Below are positions 7,601 through 15,839 of a DNA stretch of 20,254 nt, one piece after another. The stretch comes from Synechococcales cyanobacterium 340R_concoct_173_sub (GTDB lineage: Bacteria > Cyanobacteriota > Cyanobacteriia > Leptolyngbyales > Leptolyngbyaceae). The DNA lies in the NCBI GenBank assembly GCA_025354065.1, contig JANXNM010000065.1, positions 1-20,254 of the forward strand, read 5' to 3'. Numbering within the stretch: the stretch's first letter is position 1; each line of letters begins with the position of its first letter. Made by a program: the position numbers and the translations under genes. The notes beneath the pieces are model-generated. The model saw nothing but the letters and a program-made list of their open reading frames with translations. It did not search any database and had not been told where the DNA came from.

Positions 7601-7796
7601 TGGACCTGGGATTGCGCGGGAATATCAGGGTGATATTTTTACCATTTTCCAGACTGGAGGATCCAAGAATCAACAAGACAGTACGGGCATTGGGCTAGCG
7701 ATCGTCAAAAAAACAGTGGAAACTGAAGGCGGAACAGTTTGGTTGGCGTCGCAGGTGGGCCAGGGAGCAACATTTTACTTTACTTGGCCCAAATAA
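4671..7796 (+). CDS. Multi-PAS histidine kinase with degenerate receiver domain
   Basis: A 1041-residue cytosolic sensor kinase; no membrane segment or signal peptide is visible. Domain order by residue: receiver-like 5-130; PAS domains at about 140-262, 278-402, 410-532, 548-666 and 675-793, each closing with an IT/VTxRK motif; coiled coil 795-828; HisKA with SHDLKAPLRAI (phosphorylated His835); HATPase with N-box LITNAIK (about 944-950), G1 ADDGPGI (975-981) and G2 GIGLAIVKK (1006-1014). The receiver lacks its phosphoacceptor: the strand-3 Asp is Gly59 (DVVLLGESL). The usual acidic pair is reduced to Glu12-Gln13, while Ser91 and Lys113 remain. It is therefore probably a protein-interaction module. 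PAS 4 and 5 resemble one another, suggesting tandem duplication. No response regulator is adjacent, so the partner is unknown. Confidence 0.9.
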   Translation: MTLPTYSLLIVEQSLEVQEQYQCDLQANSSRTYQWLAATSIAAGVELCQTSAIDVVLLGESLDSSNALTFLEALSDRKNPLMSRPSVVMISATVDARVAVRAIKLGAEDYLVKPVTPEQLQLAVQSAIKTARSQWQFNSDRFQICIDNMIDCVAISSAIRDSTGKIVDFRFDYINQSALATEQMADVEMGLRMCEVLPAHRETGLFDEYCRVVETGEPLVKENLIYSDRLGTQRLTGAYDVRVSKLGDGIVGAWRDVTHRKQAELDLQLANQQAQEARDQLNIGIQVAGVGLARFDYDTDRVTLSPQAAAMYGFAADTLEVSLTDIHATFHPDERAELLESIEQVLNPQGRGWFARDHRVVWPNHKVRWLNVNMQVFFDRSGTIRRPTYVILAAIDITDRKRTESEIRQSESQIRRILDGLFSFVGIMTPDGTLIEANRTALAAARLTPEDVLGLSVPDTYWWSYDPAIQAELWTAIHQAAAGVTVRYDVLVRLAADHFITIDFALVPLFDATGRVEFLIPSGIDITDSKRTEAALKDSMGQIKDYVERMTLALDAAKMASWYWDLITGEITWSSYYEILWGYQPGTPNRRYEDWSSRIHPNDLPRVEAAIEMARQSQTDFLEEYRVIWADGTLRWVKSFGRFYFNNEDEPYRMMGTVQDITDRKEIAATLDLSEEQLRLATEAVDLGMWFWHLGEDRLVFTAGCKRLFGFDADTEITYERFLAALHPEDRNRTNAAVERAINEKTDYMIEYRTVWSDQSIHWILAQGRTFYNDQDEPTRMIGSTQDITARKQAEVILQGYADELSQINMQLMQTTELVNQRNQELDQYAHIVSHDLKAPLRAIANLSNWIEEDLQGTMSADVQAQMTLLRSRVYGMETMINGLLDYARVGRSDSIVDTVIVEELLLEIINTVVIPSTFTITLAPNLPTFDTKRVLLFQVFINLITNAIKHHNQIDGSVHISVADRGKFYEFAVADDGPGIAREYQGDIFTIFQTGGSKNQQDSTGIGLAIVKKTVETEGGTVWLASQVGQGATFYFTWPK

Positions 7797-7879
7797 CTGC
7801 ATGTCTCACCCCTACACCATCCCAATCCAACTCCGGCCAAGCCTACACCTCTACCGGACTGGTCGAAGTTTAGTTTGTT

Positions 7880-8008
7880 TTAAGTAGAACGTTTGCTAAA
7901 TTTAGCCCGGAGTTCGGCAGCAGCTTCATTTACCGCTTGCTTGGCTTTGTTCATGACCGCTCTAAGTTCCAAAGAACTCGTGAGTAACACCCGTATAATC
8001 TGTGGCAT
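7880..8008 (-). CDS. Doubtful 42-residue ORF downstream of ackA
   Basis: On the minus strand, ATG 8008 opens a 42-codon frame with an amphipathic, Ala/Lys/Glu-rich helix: SLELRAVMNKAKQAVNEAA and then ELRAKFSKRST. The composition looks protein-like, and the frame is open another 10 codons upstream. There is no ribosome-binding site, and I do not recognise a family. It could be the surviving tail of a lost gene or a small peptide cotranscribed after ackA. Nothing else was found in the 7797-8064 spacer between the convergent kinase and ackA genes; no terminator is evident. Confidence 0.25.
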   Translation of the reverse strand: MPQIIRVLLTSSLELRAVMNKAKQAVNEAAAELRAKFSKRST

Positions 8009-8064
8009 TAACTGTGCAACACCAGCATTGCGATATTTTCATTTTGACAAGTAGCGATCCTGCT

Positions 8065-9294
8065 TCATACACAAATACCCGTCCCATCCCCTAATTTAAA
8101 ACATTCCAATGCGATCGCCCAATCTTCTTGGGTTTTTACGACAAGAACTTTGAGGGGTAATTCTTCAGGTGAAATGACTTGATCGATCGGCTGGGCAAGA
8201 TTACGATCGGAATCAATCTGTATACCGAGAAAGCCTAATCCCTCACAAACAGACGATCGGACCAAAGGCTGATGTTCTCCAACGCCCGCTGTAAATACCA
8301 ATGCATCTAATCCCCCTAAATTTGCGAGCATTGCACCAATCTGGGCACGGAGTCGATAGATATAAATGTCAAATGCCAATTGTGCACGGGAATCGTGTTG
8401 AGCTATTGCTGCTAGAATTTGTCGCATATCACCGGATTGTCCAGACAAACCTTGCAAGCCCGATTCATAATTCAGCAGGTGATCTAATTGTTCTACTGTA
8501 TAGTGCTCTTCCCGTAAAAGATAAATCAAAATTCCAGGATCGATCGATCCCGATCGGCTCCCCATCATCAAGCCTTCTAAGGGTGTAAATCCCATGGTCG
8601 TATCAATACTTTTGCCATTCCGAACCGCCGATAATGAACAACCATTACCTAAGTGACAAATAATCAGTCGTAAATCTTGGAGATTGCGATTTAAAAGTTC
8701 TGCCGATCGATGCGCACAATATTCATGACTAATTCCGTGAAATCCATAACGCTGAATTCCTTTTTCATACCATTCATAGGGCAGAGGATAAACTTTAGTG
8801 ACATCCGGTAGATCTGAATGAAAAGAGGTATCAAAAACGGCAACTTGAGGAATGTTACCTAATCTTTTTTCGATCGCAACGATGCCTTCTAAATTCGCAG
8901 GATTATGAATAGGTGCAAAACAACTAAGTCGATCAATCTCCGCCTTTACCTGTGAATCAATCATGACACTTTCACGATAATCCCGTCCTCCATGCACCAC
9001 CCGATGTCCCACAATATCAATTTTGTCTAAATCCGAAATCACCTGTGTAGAGCCGGAACATGACCGATCGAGGACTTCAGATAGGAGAAGCGATGGGTCA
9101 GCCATGGCGATCGCTTCTTGAATATTTACACCTTGATGCGTTTGAATTTTAATTTCACATTCTCCCTCATGATGACTCCAATCTAGTTTGGCTTCCCAAA
9201 GTGGGGATATAGGACGAGTGGGCAAAGGGTGCATTAAATCGTAAAGTGCCATTTTTTGGCTACTTGATCCAGCATTTAAAACGAGAATATTCAT
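8065..9294 (-). CDS. ackA: Acetate kinase
   Basis: A 409-residue cytosolic kinase of normal length (family about 400). It converts acetyl phosphate and ADP to acetate and ATP. Motifs of the ASKHA fold are clear: LVLNAGSSSQK at residues 4-14, GHRVVHGG, VAVFDTSFH, HGISHEYC, the phosphate loop HLGNGCSLSAVRNGKSIDT, the MMGSRSGSIDPG segment, and VFTAGVGEH near the C-terminus. It starts 49 bp after the phosphoketolase stop on the same strand, with an AGGG upstream of ATG 9294. The two form a transcription unit that drains the acetyl phosphate made by Xfp into acetate with substrate-level ATP. No phosphotransacetylase gene is present, so the acetyl-CoA route is not encoded here. Confidence 0.97.
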   Translation of the reverse strand: MNILVLNAGSSSQKMALYDLMHPLPTRPISPLWEAKLDWSHHEGECEIKIQTHQGVNIQEAIAMADPSLLLSEVLDRSCSGSTQVISDLDKIDIVGHRVVHGGRDYRESVMIDSQVKAEIDRLSCFAPIHNPANLEGIVAIEKRLGNIPQVAVFDTSFHSDLPDVTKVYPLPYEWYEKGIQRYGFHGISHEYCAHRSAELLNRNLQDLRLIICHLGNGCSLSAVRNGKSIDTTMGFTPLEGLMMGSRSGSIDPGILIYLLREEHYTVEQLDHLLNYESGLQGLSGQSGDMRQILAAIAQHDSRAQLAFDIYIYRLRAQIGAMLANLGGLDALVFTAGVGEHQPLVRSSVCEGLGFLGIQIDSDRNLAQPIDQVISPEELPLKVLVVKTQEDWAIALECFKLGDGTGICV

Positions 9295-9343
9295 AGAAAT
9301 TGCCCTAGTGAAACTTAAAGGCTATTAACTTTTCACCCATCTT

Positions 9344-11779
9344 CTAAGAATTCCATCGCCAGTTGATGACATCCGGTAGATCTATTCCATGCTCATGGGC
9401 ATAGTTACAACATTCAATTTGTTTATTTTTAAACTTCTCCTTGGCATGAGCACCGATCGTCCGTAATTTTGCAACCCGGTCAATTACATCCATAGCAAGG
9501 CTAAAGCGATCGATGTTATTGTTAATCGCTAGTTCTAGTGGAGTATTAATACTCCCTTTCTCTTTATAGCCACGAACATGAAGATTATGATGATTAGTCC
9601 GGCGATAAGCAAGACGGTGAATTAACCAGGGATAGCCGTGGAAATTGAAGATAATGGGTTTGTCTACTGTAAATAAACTATCAAAATCACGATCGTTCAG
9701 GCCATGGGGATGTTCGGTATTGGGTTGTAGTTTATACAAATCCACCACATTCACAAATCGAATTTTCAGATCAGGAAATTCCGATCGGAGCAATGCGGTT
9801 GCAGCCAACGCTTCTTGAGTTGTGACATCGCCTGCTGTTGCCATCACTACGTCTGGTTCAACGCCTTGATCATTACTAGCCCAATCCCAAATCCCAATCC
9901 CTTTCGTACAATGTTCAATTGCACTATCCATATCCATAAATTGCAAATGAAGTTGTTTGTCACAGACAATGACGTTGATATAGTTACTACTTCTTAAGCA
10001 ATGATCGGCGATCGATAGGAGGCAGTTCACATCTGGCGGTAAATAAATTCGAGTGACAGACGGACTTTTATTTGCTACTAAGTCCAGAAAACCTGGATCT
10101 TGATGGGTAAAGCCATTATGATCCTGTCGCCAAACGGTAGAAGTAATGAGTAAATTAAGCGATGAAATGTCTTCACGCCAAGACAACTGCCGACAACTTT
10201 CTAACCATTTTGCATGTTGATTAAACATTGAATCAATCACATGGACAAATGCTTCATAGGTCGAGAAAAAGCCATGGCGACCTGTGAGCAAGTAACCTTC
10301 TAGCCAGCCTTCTAACGTGTGCTCACTCAGCATTTCCATGACTCGCCCATCGATTGAGAGTTCACCCCCATCGTCATCTTCCGGCAAGTATTCTTCAATC
10401 CAGAACTTCCGACTTACTTCATAGATAGCATTCAATTTATTAGAAGTCGTTTCATCGGGACCAAACACTCGAAAGTTTGTCATGTTCTGTTTCATGATGC
10501 CTGCCAGAAACTGTCCCAAGGGTTTGGTATTTTCTGCTTCCTGCTGTCCCGGTTTACTCACCTCAATGCCATAGTCACGAAAATCTGGCATTTTTAACGC
10601 TTGCCGCAACTTCCCTCCATTGGCGTGGGGATTAGCACTCATACGACGGCTACCCGTGGGTGCGAGGTCTTTCAGTTCAGGAATGAGTTTCCCAGTCGGC
10701 CCGAAAAGGTCTTCTGGTTTGTAGCTTCTCATCCAAGCTTCGAGTTGTTGCAGATGGGCCGGGTTCTCATGAATTTTCGCTAGGGGGACTTGATGCGATC
10801 GCCAGGTGCCTTCTACTTTATGTCCATCGACTTCTTTCGGTCCTGTCCAGCCTTTGGGAGTGCGCAGTACAATCATCGGAAATCGCGATCGTTTTATCTC
10901 TTCGCCACTGCGGGCAGCCTGTTGAATTTGCTGAATCTCTTGAATACAGTGCTCTAATGTAGCCGCGATCGCTTGGTGCATTGTTTCTGGATCACTACCT
11001 TCTACAAAATAGGGCTGGTATCCATAGCCCTTAAATAAATCTTCGAGATCCTCATGACTCACGCGAGATAGGATGGTAGGATTATTAATTTTATATCCAT
11101 TCAAATGCAGAATCGGTAATACTGCCCCATCACGAGCAGGATTGATAAATTTATTAGAATGCCAAGCAGTAGCCAATGGTCCCGTCTCTGATTCACCATC
11201 ACCCACCATCACTACACTGATCAAATCTGGATTATCAAAAGCAGTGCCATAAGCATGGGAAAGACTGTAGCCTAATTCACCGCCTTCATGAATTGATCCA
11301 GGCGTTTCCGGCGTACAGTGACTCCCGATTCCACCCGGAAAAGAGAACTGGCGAAAGAAGTTGAGTAAGCCATCTGTATCTTCACTTTTACCGGAAAAGA
11401 CTTCTGAATAGGTTCCTTCTAGATAAACGGGTCCCAGAACACCAGGGGCACCATGTCCCGGTCCCGCTAAGTAAATCATATTCAGATCATATTTCTTGAT
11501 TAGGCGATTGCAATGGGTATAAATAAAACTTAAACCAGGACTAGTTCCCCAGTGCCCCAAGAGGCGATTTTTGATGTGTTCGGATTTCAGCGGTTCTTTC
11601 AGCAACGGATTGTCCCGCAGGTAGATCATTCCGACCGCAAGGTAGTTACAAGCAGACCAGAATGCATGAATTTTACGTAATTCTTCTGGGCCGAGGGGAG
11701 TCCCTTGAATAGTCGATCGGGCATTTCCGTAAGCACTAATTGAAGGATCGAAAGCTCGGCGATCTGAAGTGATAGTCAT
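9344..11779 (-). CDS. xfp: Phosphoketolase (xylulose-5-P / fructose-6-P)
   Basis: An 811-residue thiamine-diphosphate enzyme, near the usual family length (about 790-820). It cleaves xylulose 5-phosphate to glyceraldehyde 3-phosphate, or fructose 6-phosphate to erythrose 4-phosphate, each with acetyl phosphate. Visible motifs: [11 protein letters not shown] (72-82), [11 protein letters not shown] (103-113), [24 protein letters not shown], and the TPP motif [19 protein letters not shown] (193-211). The C-terminal half has [14 protein letters not shown] and [14 protein letters not shown]. Substrate preference cannot be read from sequence. It lies between usp (101 bp upstream) and ackA (49 bp downstream), all on the minus strand. 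A tandem duplication of the usp tail occupies the usp-xfp gap. An AAGGAA lies about 14 nt before ATG 11779, rather far for a strong ribosome-binding site. Confidence 0.97.
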   Translation of the reverse strand: MTITSDRRAFDPSISAYGNARSTIQGTPLGPEELRKIHAFWSACNYLAVGMIYLRDNPLLKEPLKSEHIKNRLLGHWGTSPGLSFIYTHCNRLIKKYDLNMIYLAGPGHGAPGVLGPVYLEGTYSEVFSGKSEDTDGLLNFFRQFSFPGGIGSHCTPETPGSIHEGGELGYSLSHAYGTAFDNPDLISVVMVGDGESETGPLATAWHSNKFINPARDGAVLPILHLNGYKINNPTILSRVSHEDLEDLFKGYGYQPYFVEGSDPETMHQAIAATLEHCIQEIQQIQQAARSGEEIKRSRFPMIVLRTPKGWTGPKEVDGHKVEGTWRSHQVPLAKIHENPAHLQQLEAWMRSYKPEDLFGPTGKLIPELKDLAPTGSRRMSANPHANGGKLRQALKMPDFRDYGIEVSKPGQQEAENTKPLGQFLAGIMKQNMTNFRVFGPDETTSNKLNAIYEVSRKFWIEEYLPEDDDGGELSIDGRVMEMLSEHTLEGWLEGYLLTGRHGFFSTYEAFVHVIDSMFNQHAKWLESCRQLSWREDISSLNLLITSTVWRQDHNGFTHQDPGFLDLVANKSPSVTRIYLPPDVNCLLSIADHCLRSSNYINVIVCDKQLHLQFMDMDSAIEHCTKGIGIWDWASNDQGVEPDVVMATAGDVTTQEALAATALLRSEFPDLKIRFVNVVDLYKLQPNTEHPHGLNDRDFDSLFTVDKPIIFNFHGYPWLIHRLAYRRTNHHNLHVRGYKEKGSINTPLELAINNNIDRFSLAMDVIDRVAKLRTIGAHAKEKFKNKQIECCNYAHEHGIDLPDVINWRWNS

Positions 11780-11820
11780 AGAGTACTATGTCGTTCCTTA
11801 AAATTAGTTAAATAGTGCAT

Positions 11821-11910
11821 TAAACAATACTAAGATTATCATATCGCTCCACGGGTTGAAAGTGCTAAACAATACTAAATCTATCCTCTCGCTCCACGGG
11901 TTGAAAGTGC
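11821..11910. repeat. 45-bp tandem duplication between xfp and usp
   Basis: Segments 11821-11865 and 11866-11910 are adjacent 45-bp copies identical at 40 positions; the differences cluster in the middle (about positions 14-23 of the unit). The second copy includes the last codons and stop of usp. The first therefore carries a relic of the usp tail (ALSTRGA) in the intergenic region. It arose as a local tandem duplication and lengthened the usp-xfp spacer. Confidence 0.85.
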
Positions 11911-12399
11911 TTCTGCCTGCTGCTTCGCCATCACCTGCTGATGCTGCTTTTGAAGCGTTAAGACATGACAGGGCGCATGGTGAAGAACATTGTTGCTGAT
12001 ACTCCCTCCAAAAAATTCCCTTACCCCACTGACTCCCCGTCGTCCCACCACAATCAAATCACTCCCCCACGTCTCGGCCAATTCACAAATCATCTTGCTC
12101 GGATCCCCGACACTTTGAGTAAATTCCATTTCAACCCCAACGGCGATCGCTTCTACTACTAAGGCTTTCAACCGATTAATTCCTGCTTGCTGCCGATTTT
12201 GCCAGCGCTCCCAATAGGCTTCCATGGCGATTTGAGTAATCCCACTGTAGGGATCACCTGGATAGAGGTTATCGGCGGCTACTAAAACATGGAGGACCAT
12301 CAGCCGGGATTGATGGAGTTGAGCGAATGCTAGCGCTTGTTCAAAAACAGACTGACTAAATGCTGAGTCATCGATCGCTACTAAAATTTTTGAGAACAT
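11881..12399 (-). CDS. Universal stress protein, UspA family
   Basis: A 172-residue cytosolic protein with the UspA alpha/beta fold. It has the N-terminal strand KILVAIDDSAFSQSVFEQAL (residues 4-23) and the C-terminal ATP-binding motif G-2X-G-9X-G-S, seen in VVGRRGVSGVREFFGGS. Such members usually bind ATP. The start is supported by GAAGG 7-9 nt before ATG 12399. It is the first gene of the apparent usp-xfp-ackA unit, linking stress response to acetyl-phosphate production. Some Usp proteins act through acetyl-phosphate or ATP levels, but a link to Xfp is inferred from position only. The last codons lie inside a 45-bp duplicated segment, so its C-terminus may have been altered by that event. 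Confidence 0.88.
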   Translation of the reverse strand: MFSKILVAIDDSAFSQSVFEQALAFAQLHQSRLMVLHVLVAADNLYPGDPYSGITQIAMEAYWERWQNRQQAGINRLKALVVEAIAVGVEMEFTQSVGDPSKMICELAETWGSDLIVVGRRGVSGVREFFGGSISNNVLHHAPCHVLTLQKQHQQVMAKQQAEALSTRGARG

Positions 12400-12730
12400 A
12401 CCTATACCTTCACTTAATCTTTTAGAATCTAAGGACTGGAGTTGCTACAGTGAAAACCAAAGACGTTAGGTAGGAGAGGTTAATAAGTTAGGTAACGTTC
12501 ATAACTATTATATTCTATTGGATTTAAGAAATAGAGAACTATGTCTCTGTATTCTCTACCCTTAGCTTAATTTTCGTTCCTCACGATCATATTAAAATAT
12601 TTTAGACATCAATCTTTATTTAGCTTTACCAGTTACAAGAGCGGCAACTTTTATAGCGATATTAACAATATTTATTTATTGGATCATAAGTAAATACCTA
12701 TACTAAAATTTTAGGCCAAATTGATATGCT
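12400..12730. other. Spacer upstream of usp; short repeats only
   Basis: No gene is visible. GTTAGGTA occurs twice, 22 bp apart (12465-12472 and 12487-12494), and a TATAAT lies on the minus strand (12512-12507), a possible -10 for usp without a good -35. A 12-bp palindrome, CTAAAATTTTAG (12703-12714), lies just after the YflT-like gene end. The rest is A/T-rich. Confidence 0.4.
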
Positions 12731-13342
12731 TTATGTTCGAATAACGGATCTAGAAAGCATCTCATACTTTCCATATTCATCACTATTGTAAACTTGTAAT
12801 TCTCCAATGCCTTTCCCCATCAATAGTTCTTCTATCTTTGACATTTCGGTCGCTGTGCCGTCGACAATGAGTAGATATCCCCCATTGACGACATATTCCG
12901 TATAGAGCTTTGCATTTTCTTCTGGAATTCCTACCCCAATCAATCCGCCTAATAATCCACCCGTAGCAGCCCCGAGCGTGCCGCCAGCCAATGCAGTTGC
13001 GATCGCAGTTGCAGCAGCCCCGGCCAAGACAATCGGCCCGACTCCAGGAATCGCTAATGTTCCTAATCCAACGAGTAGCCCTGTGAGTCCACCGATTGCC
13101 GTGCCCGTCGTGGCACCTTTTTTTGCCCCTTGTTCTAAATGAGTTGTTTGGACAACACCTTCAACGATCGCTTTACTACTAGGAATACCATCCTGAGCCT
13201 CATCACTAGACTCAACAGCATCTCTTACAACAAGTGAAACTTGACTCATGGTGAATCCAGAACCTTGAAGAAGATTTAGTGCATGTTGTGCAGAGGTGTA
13301 GGTTTCAAAAGTTCCCATTGCCCGCTGTGGGTGAGTAATCAT
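12731..13342 (-). CDS. YflT-like general stress protein with glycine zipper
   Basis: A 203-residue protein. The N-terminal part (GTFETYTSAQHALNLLQGSG, then MSQVSLVVRD) resembles the YflT heat-induced stress domain. Residues about 74-142 are a Gly/Ala-rich stretch with GxxxG repeats (GATTGTAIGGLTGLLVGLG, AATGGLLGGLIGVGIPEENA), likely two membrane-associated glycine-zipper helices. The end has IPEENAKLYTEYVVNGGYLL and LIVDG, a second copy of the small alpha/beta motif. The molecular role is unknown; homologues are linked to general or envelope stress. An excellent AGGAGA lies 6-8 nt before ATG 13342. The CsbD-like gene ends 43 bp upstream on the same strand, so the two form an operon. Confidence 0.75.
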   Translation of the reverse strand: MITHPQRAMGTFETYTSAQHALNLLQGSGFTMSQVSLVVRDAVESSDEAQDGIPSSKAIVEGVVQTTHLEQGAKKGATTGTAIGGLTGLLVGLGTLAIPGVGPIVLAGAAATAIATALAGGTLGAATGGLLGGLIGVGIPEENAKLYTEYVVNGGYLLIVDGTATEMSKIEELLMGKGIGELQVYNSDEYGKYEMLSRSVIRT

Positions 13343-13385
13343 TCGTGTTCTCCTAGAGCGATTGCTGAATTAATGTTTGTTCAAA

Positions 13386-13760
13386 CTATTTGCTCATTTT
13401 TTTCACCTTATCCTTCACATCTCCAGCAGCATTCTGGACCTCTGCTTCTGCTTGCTTAGCTTTACCTGCAAGTTGATCTTCAGGACTATCCGTTAATCTA
13501 CCAAAAGTATCTTGGACTTTGCCCTCTACACTTTTAGCTGCAGCTTTGGCTTTGTCTCCAAGTCCACCATTGGTCACATCGTCTGCCGCATCGTCAATTC
13601 CTTGACCGACATCCGCTGCTTTATCCCGAGCGGTCGCTTCAGCCTGTTTAGCCTTGCCTTCCAGTTGATCCTCCGAGTCCCCCGTGACCTTACCGATCGT
13701 CTCTTGAATTTTGCCTTCTACATTCTTAGCAGCAGCTTTGGCCTTGTCTTGAATACTCAT
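13386..13760 (-). CDS. CsbD-family stress protein with two tandem repeats
   Basis: A 124-residue, very polar, Ala/Lys/Asp-rich protein made of two CsbD units. Repeat 1 (about residues 4-50) begins DKAKAAAKNVEGKIQETIGK and repeat 2 (about 69-115) begins DKAKAAAKSVEGKVQDTFGR; each goes on to EDQL-GKAKQAEA. A Gly/Asp-rich linker separates them. CsbD is a small hydrophilic general stress protein under SigB control in Bacillus; its biochemistry is unknown and no enzyme motif is visible. AGGAAG lies 10 nt before ATG 13760. It is the first gene of a pair with the YflT-like gene. The repeats are similar but not identical, so the duplication is not recent. It ends in TAG. Confidence 0.88.
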   Translation of the reverse strand: MSIQDKAKAAAKNVEGKIQETIGKVTGDSEDQLEGKAKQAEATARDKAADVGQGIDDAADDVTNGGLGDKAKAAAKSVEGKVQDTFGRLTDSPEDQLAGKAKQAEAEVQNAAGDVKDKVKKMSK

Positions 13761-14058
13761 AACGGTAACTTCCTAGTTTCTAAAACTGTAATCTTAGCTG
13801 TCTACATTACTAATTATAGAGAGAAGATTTTATCTAGTAGTGTATCTAAAGTATTGCAGGCAAACATTCTAAATGAAGATGCTTAGTTTCATTTTTCACT
13901 TTATGGGAGAACTACATCCTATAGGAGAACTACTATGCTATGTTGTGAGCGTTGAGTATAGTTCTGTCTTGCAATATTAACTACCTTATTTGCAATTATC
14001 TCAGCATTTGTTAATGCTCAAGTAATAACGTTCAAGTTTTTAAGGGGGTTTCACAATT
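13761..14058. promoter_or_regulatory. Divergent spacer between csbD-like and iron-permease genes
   Basis: It carries the promoters of both divergent units. GGAGAACTAC is repeated at 13906-13915 and 13924-13933. The second copy is followed by a complete mini-frame at 13935-13955 (MLCCER then TGA) with AGGAG spaced 7 nt from its ATG. It ends about 100 bp before the permease start. No firm -35/-10 pair can be named. Confidence 0.35.
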
Positions 14059-14451
14059 ATGACTAAATCAAAGCAAAGCAATTTTTTTCGGAAGTTTTCT
14101 CAAAAAACATCGTATCTTGTGGGTACACCGGGTGCCTTCATCTTAGCACTTACAGTCGTGATTGTTTGGGCTGCAACTGGTCCACTTTTCCATTTCTCAG
14201 ATACTTGGCAGCTCGTCATTAATACCAGCACAACCATTGTGACTTTTTTAATGGTGTTCTTAATCCAGAATACACAGAGCAGAGATGCCAAAGCTATGCA
14301 TCTTAAGTTGGATGAAATAATTCGGGCATTAGATGATGCTCGCGATAATTTGGTAGATGTCGAAGATGCACCAGATGAGGAAATTAAAAAATTGAGTCAA
14401 CAATCACGTAATTTACAGAAGGGTTTAAGTAGAGAAGAATCATTATCATAG
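14059..14451 (+). CDS. Low-affinity iron permease family membrane protein
   Basis: A 130-residue inner-membrane protein with two transmembrane helices: about residues 25-46 (GAFILALTVVIVWAATGPLF) and 52-70 (VINTSTTIVTFLMVFLIQNT). The conserved signature QNTQSRDAKAMHLKLDEIIR follows the second helix, then a charged cytosolic tail. The family is named after yeast Fet4-like transport, but short bacterial members keep only part of it and their transport activity is uncertain. An AAGGGGG stretch lies upstream of ATG 14059. It is divergent from the CsbD pair. No Fur box was recognised. The family call is strong, the function is weak. Confidence 0.85.
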   Translation: MTKSKQSNFFRKFSQKTSYLVGTPGAFILALTVVIVWAATGPLFHFSDTWQLVINTSTTIVTFLMVFLIQNTQSRDAKAMHLKLDEIIRALDDARDNLVDVEDAPDEEIKKLSQQSRNLQKGLSREESLS

Positions 14452-14765
14452 TTAATACTTGGTCCAGTTGTTGTTGGTCCGATCGTGGAGTATTAGCAGG
14501 TGCAACAGGTTCTGTTTCAGTATGAATAATAAATGGTGTCTAGTACTCAGTTCAATCAATGTACGATCGTCAAGTCATTCAAGTGGCCCAAGGGTTAAAT
14601 CCAACGTTCAACCCTGTTAAGAGATGTAGTATGCATTAATCTCCCTAGTAATTATCTAATTGTCGATTTTGATATTTAGGAAACAGTAAAAATCAAAAAA
14701 GTGGGAGATACTATACAAAGACCTACTAGTTTACCAAAACCTTCTAGAGTGAGATTACTTAACCC
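14452..14765. other. Spacer between iron-permease and OYE genes
   Basis: No supported gene. A short inverted repeat AGGGTT/AACCCT with a 13-nt loop overlaps a 26-codon open frame of unknown value (MYDRQVIQVAQGLNP and on). No T-run follows the repeat, so it is not called a terminator. A promoter for the downstream gene is presumably present, but no clear hexamers stand out. Confidence 0.3.
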
Positions 14766-15839
14766 ATGAATATTCTTTTCCAACCCCTCCAGATGGGTAG
14801 TCTGACATTGCCAAATCGAATTCTGATGGCTCCGCTTACTCGTTCTCGTGCGGAAGATGAGCATTTACCCACTAGTTTGATGGCTGAGTATTATGCCCAA
14901 CGTGCCAGTGCTGGATTGATTATTGCTGAAGCAACAATGATTATGATTGGCAACTCTGCTTTTTGGCACGAACCGGGAATTTATTCCGATGCCCAAGTGG
15001 CCGAGTGGCAGAAGACTACAGATGCAGTTCATGCTGCTGGCGGTCGGATTTTTCTGCAAATTTGGCATGGTGGTCGGGCTTGTCATCCCCTACTGAATGA
15101 TGGTCAGCAACCCATTGCTCCTAGTCCGATCGCGATCACAGATGATGAAGTACATACTCCAGAAGGTAAAAAGCCCTATGTGATGCCACGAGAGCTACGT
15201 GATGATGAATTGCCGAGTATTGTGGCTGGTTTTAAGCAGGCGGCGGTCAATGCAAAAGCCGCAGGGTTCGATGGTGTAGAAGTTCATGGTGCTAATGGGT
15301 ATCTGTTGGATGAGTTTTTGCGAGATGGCTCGAATCATCGGATGGGAGCTTATGGAGGCTCGATCGAAAACCGAGCAAGGTTGCTGCTTGAAGTGATCAC
15401 AGCCATATCTGATGTTTGGGGAAGCGATCGTGTTGGGCTGCGGATCTCACCGCTCAACAGTTTCAACAGTATGATTGATAGCGATCCGATCGGATTGTCT
15501 ACCTGGCTCGCAACCAAACTCAATGACTACAATCTGGCTTATCTCCATGTGATGCGGAGTGATTTTGCGCAAAAGCAGCATGGAGATATCTTGACTCCGA
15601 TCCGTGCTCACTACAACGGAATATTGATTGGCAATATGGGATATACCGCCGACGAAGCCACTGCTGCCATTGAAGCGGGAAAGCTTGATGCTGTTGCTTT
15701 TGGGACTAGTTTCCTAGCGAATCCTGATCTGCCAGAGCGGATTAAACTCGGTGCTGCACTTAATCAACCCGATCCAGCGACCTTTTATTCTCAGGGTCCA
15801 GCCGGATACACGGACTATCCAACCTTGAGCAACGCATAG
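14766..15839 (+). CDS. Old Yellow Enzyme family alkene reductase
   Basis: A 357-residue FMN-dependent TIM-barrel reductase that uses NAD(P)H to reduce activated C=C bonds and often quinones, nitrate esters or electrophilic stress products. Visible: N-terminal LFQPLQMGSLTLPNRILMAP with the flavin Thr25, the Q98-x-x-H101 region (LQIWHGGR), the substrate-binding H174-x-x-N177 within VEVHGANGYLLDEFLRDGSN, the flavin-binding arginine in VGLRISP, and the C-terminal phosphate-binding GNMGYTADEA plus AFGTSFLANPDL. All usual catalytic residues appear present. It lies 97 bp upstream of the aldolase on the same strand and may be cotranscribed with it. The natural substrate cannot be inferred; a role in detoxifying reactive carbonyls fits the stress context. 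Confidence 0.93.
   Translation: MNILFQPLQMGSLTLPNRILMAPLTRSRAEDEHLPTSLMAEYYAQRASAGLIIAEATMIMIGNSAFWHEPGIYSDAQVAEWQKTTDAVHAAGGRIFLQIWHGGRACHPLLNDGQQPIAPSPIAITDDEVHTPEGKKPYVMPRELRDDELPSIVAGFKQAAVNAKAAGFDGVEVHGANGYLLDEFLRDGSNHRMGAYGGSIENRARLLLEVITAISDVWGSDRVGLRISPLNSFNSMIDSDPIGLSTWLATKLNDYNLAYLHVMRSDFAQKQHGDILTPIRAHYNGILIGNMGYTADEATAAIEAGKLDAVAFGTSFLANPDLPERIKLGAALNQPDPATFYSQGPAGYTDYPTLSNA

Noticed and set aside
13512..13886. 124-codon plus-strand open frame
   Set aside because: It is the antisense shadow of the CsbD repeats; the minus-strand protein is a clear family member with a good ribosome-binding site.
14560..14640. 26-codon frame in the spacer before the OYE gene
   Set aside because: No Shine-Dalgarno, no recognisable family and a length easily reached by chance.
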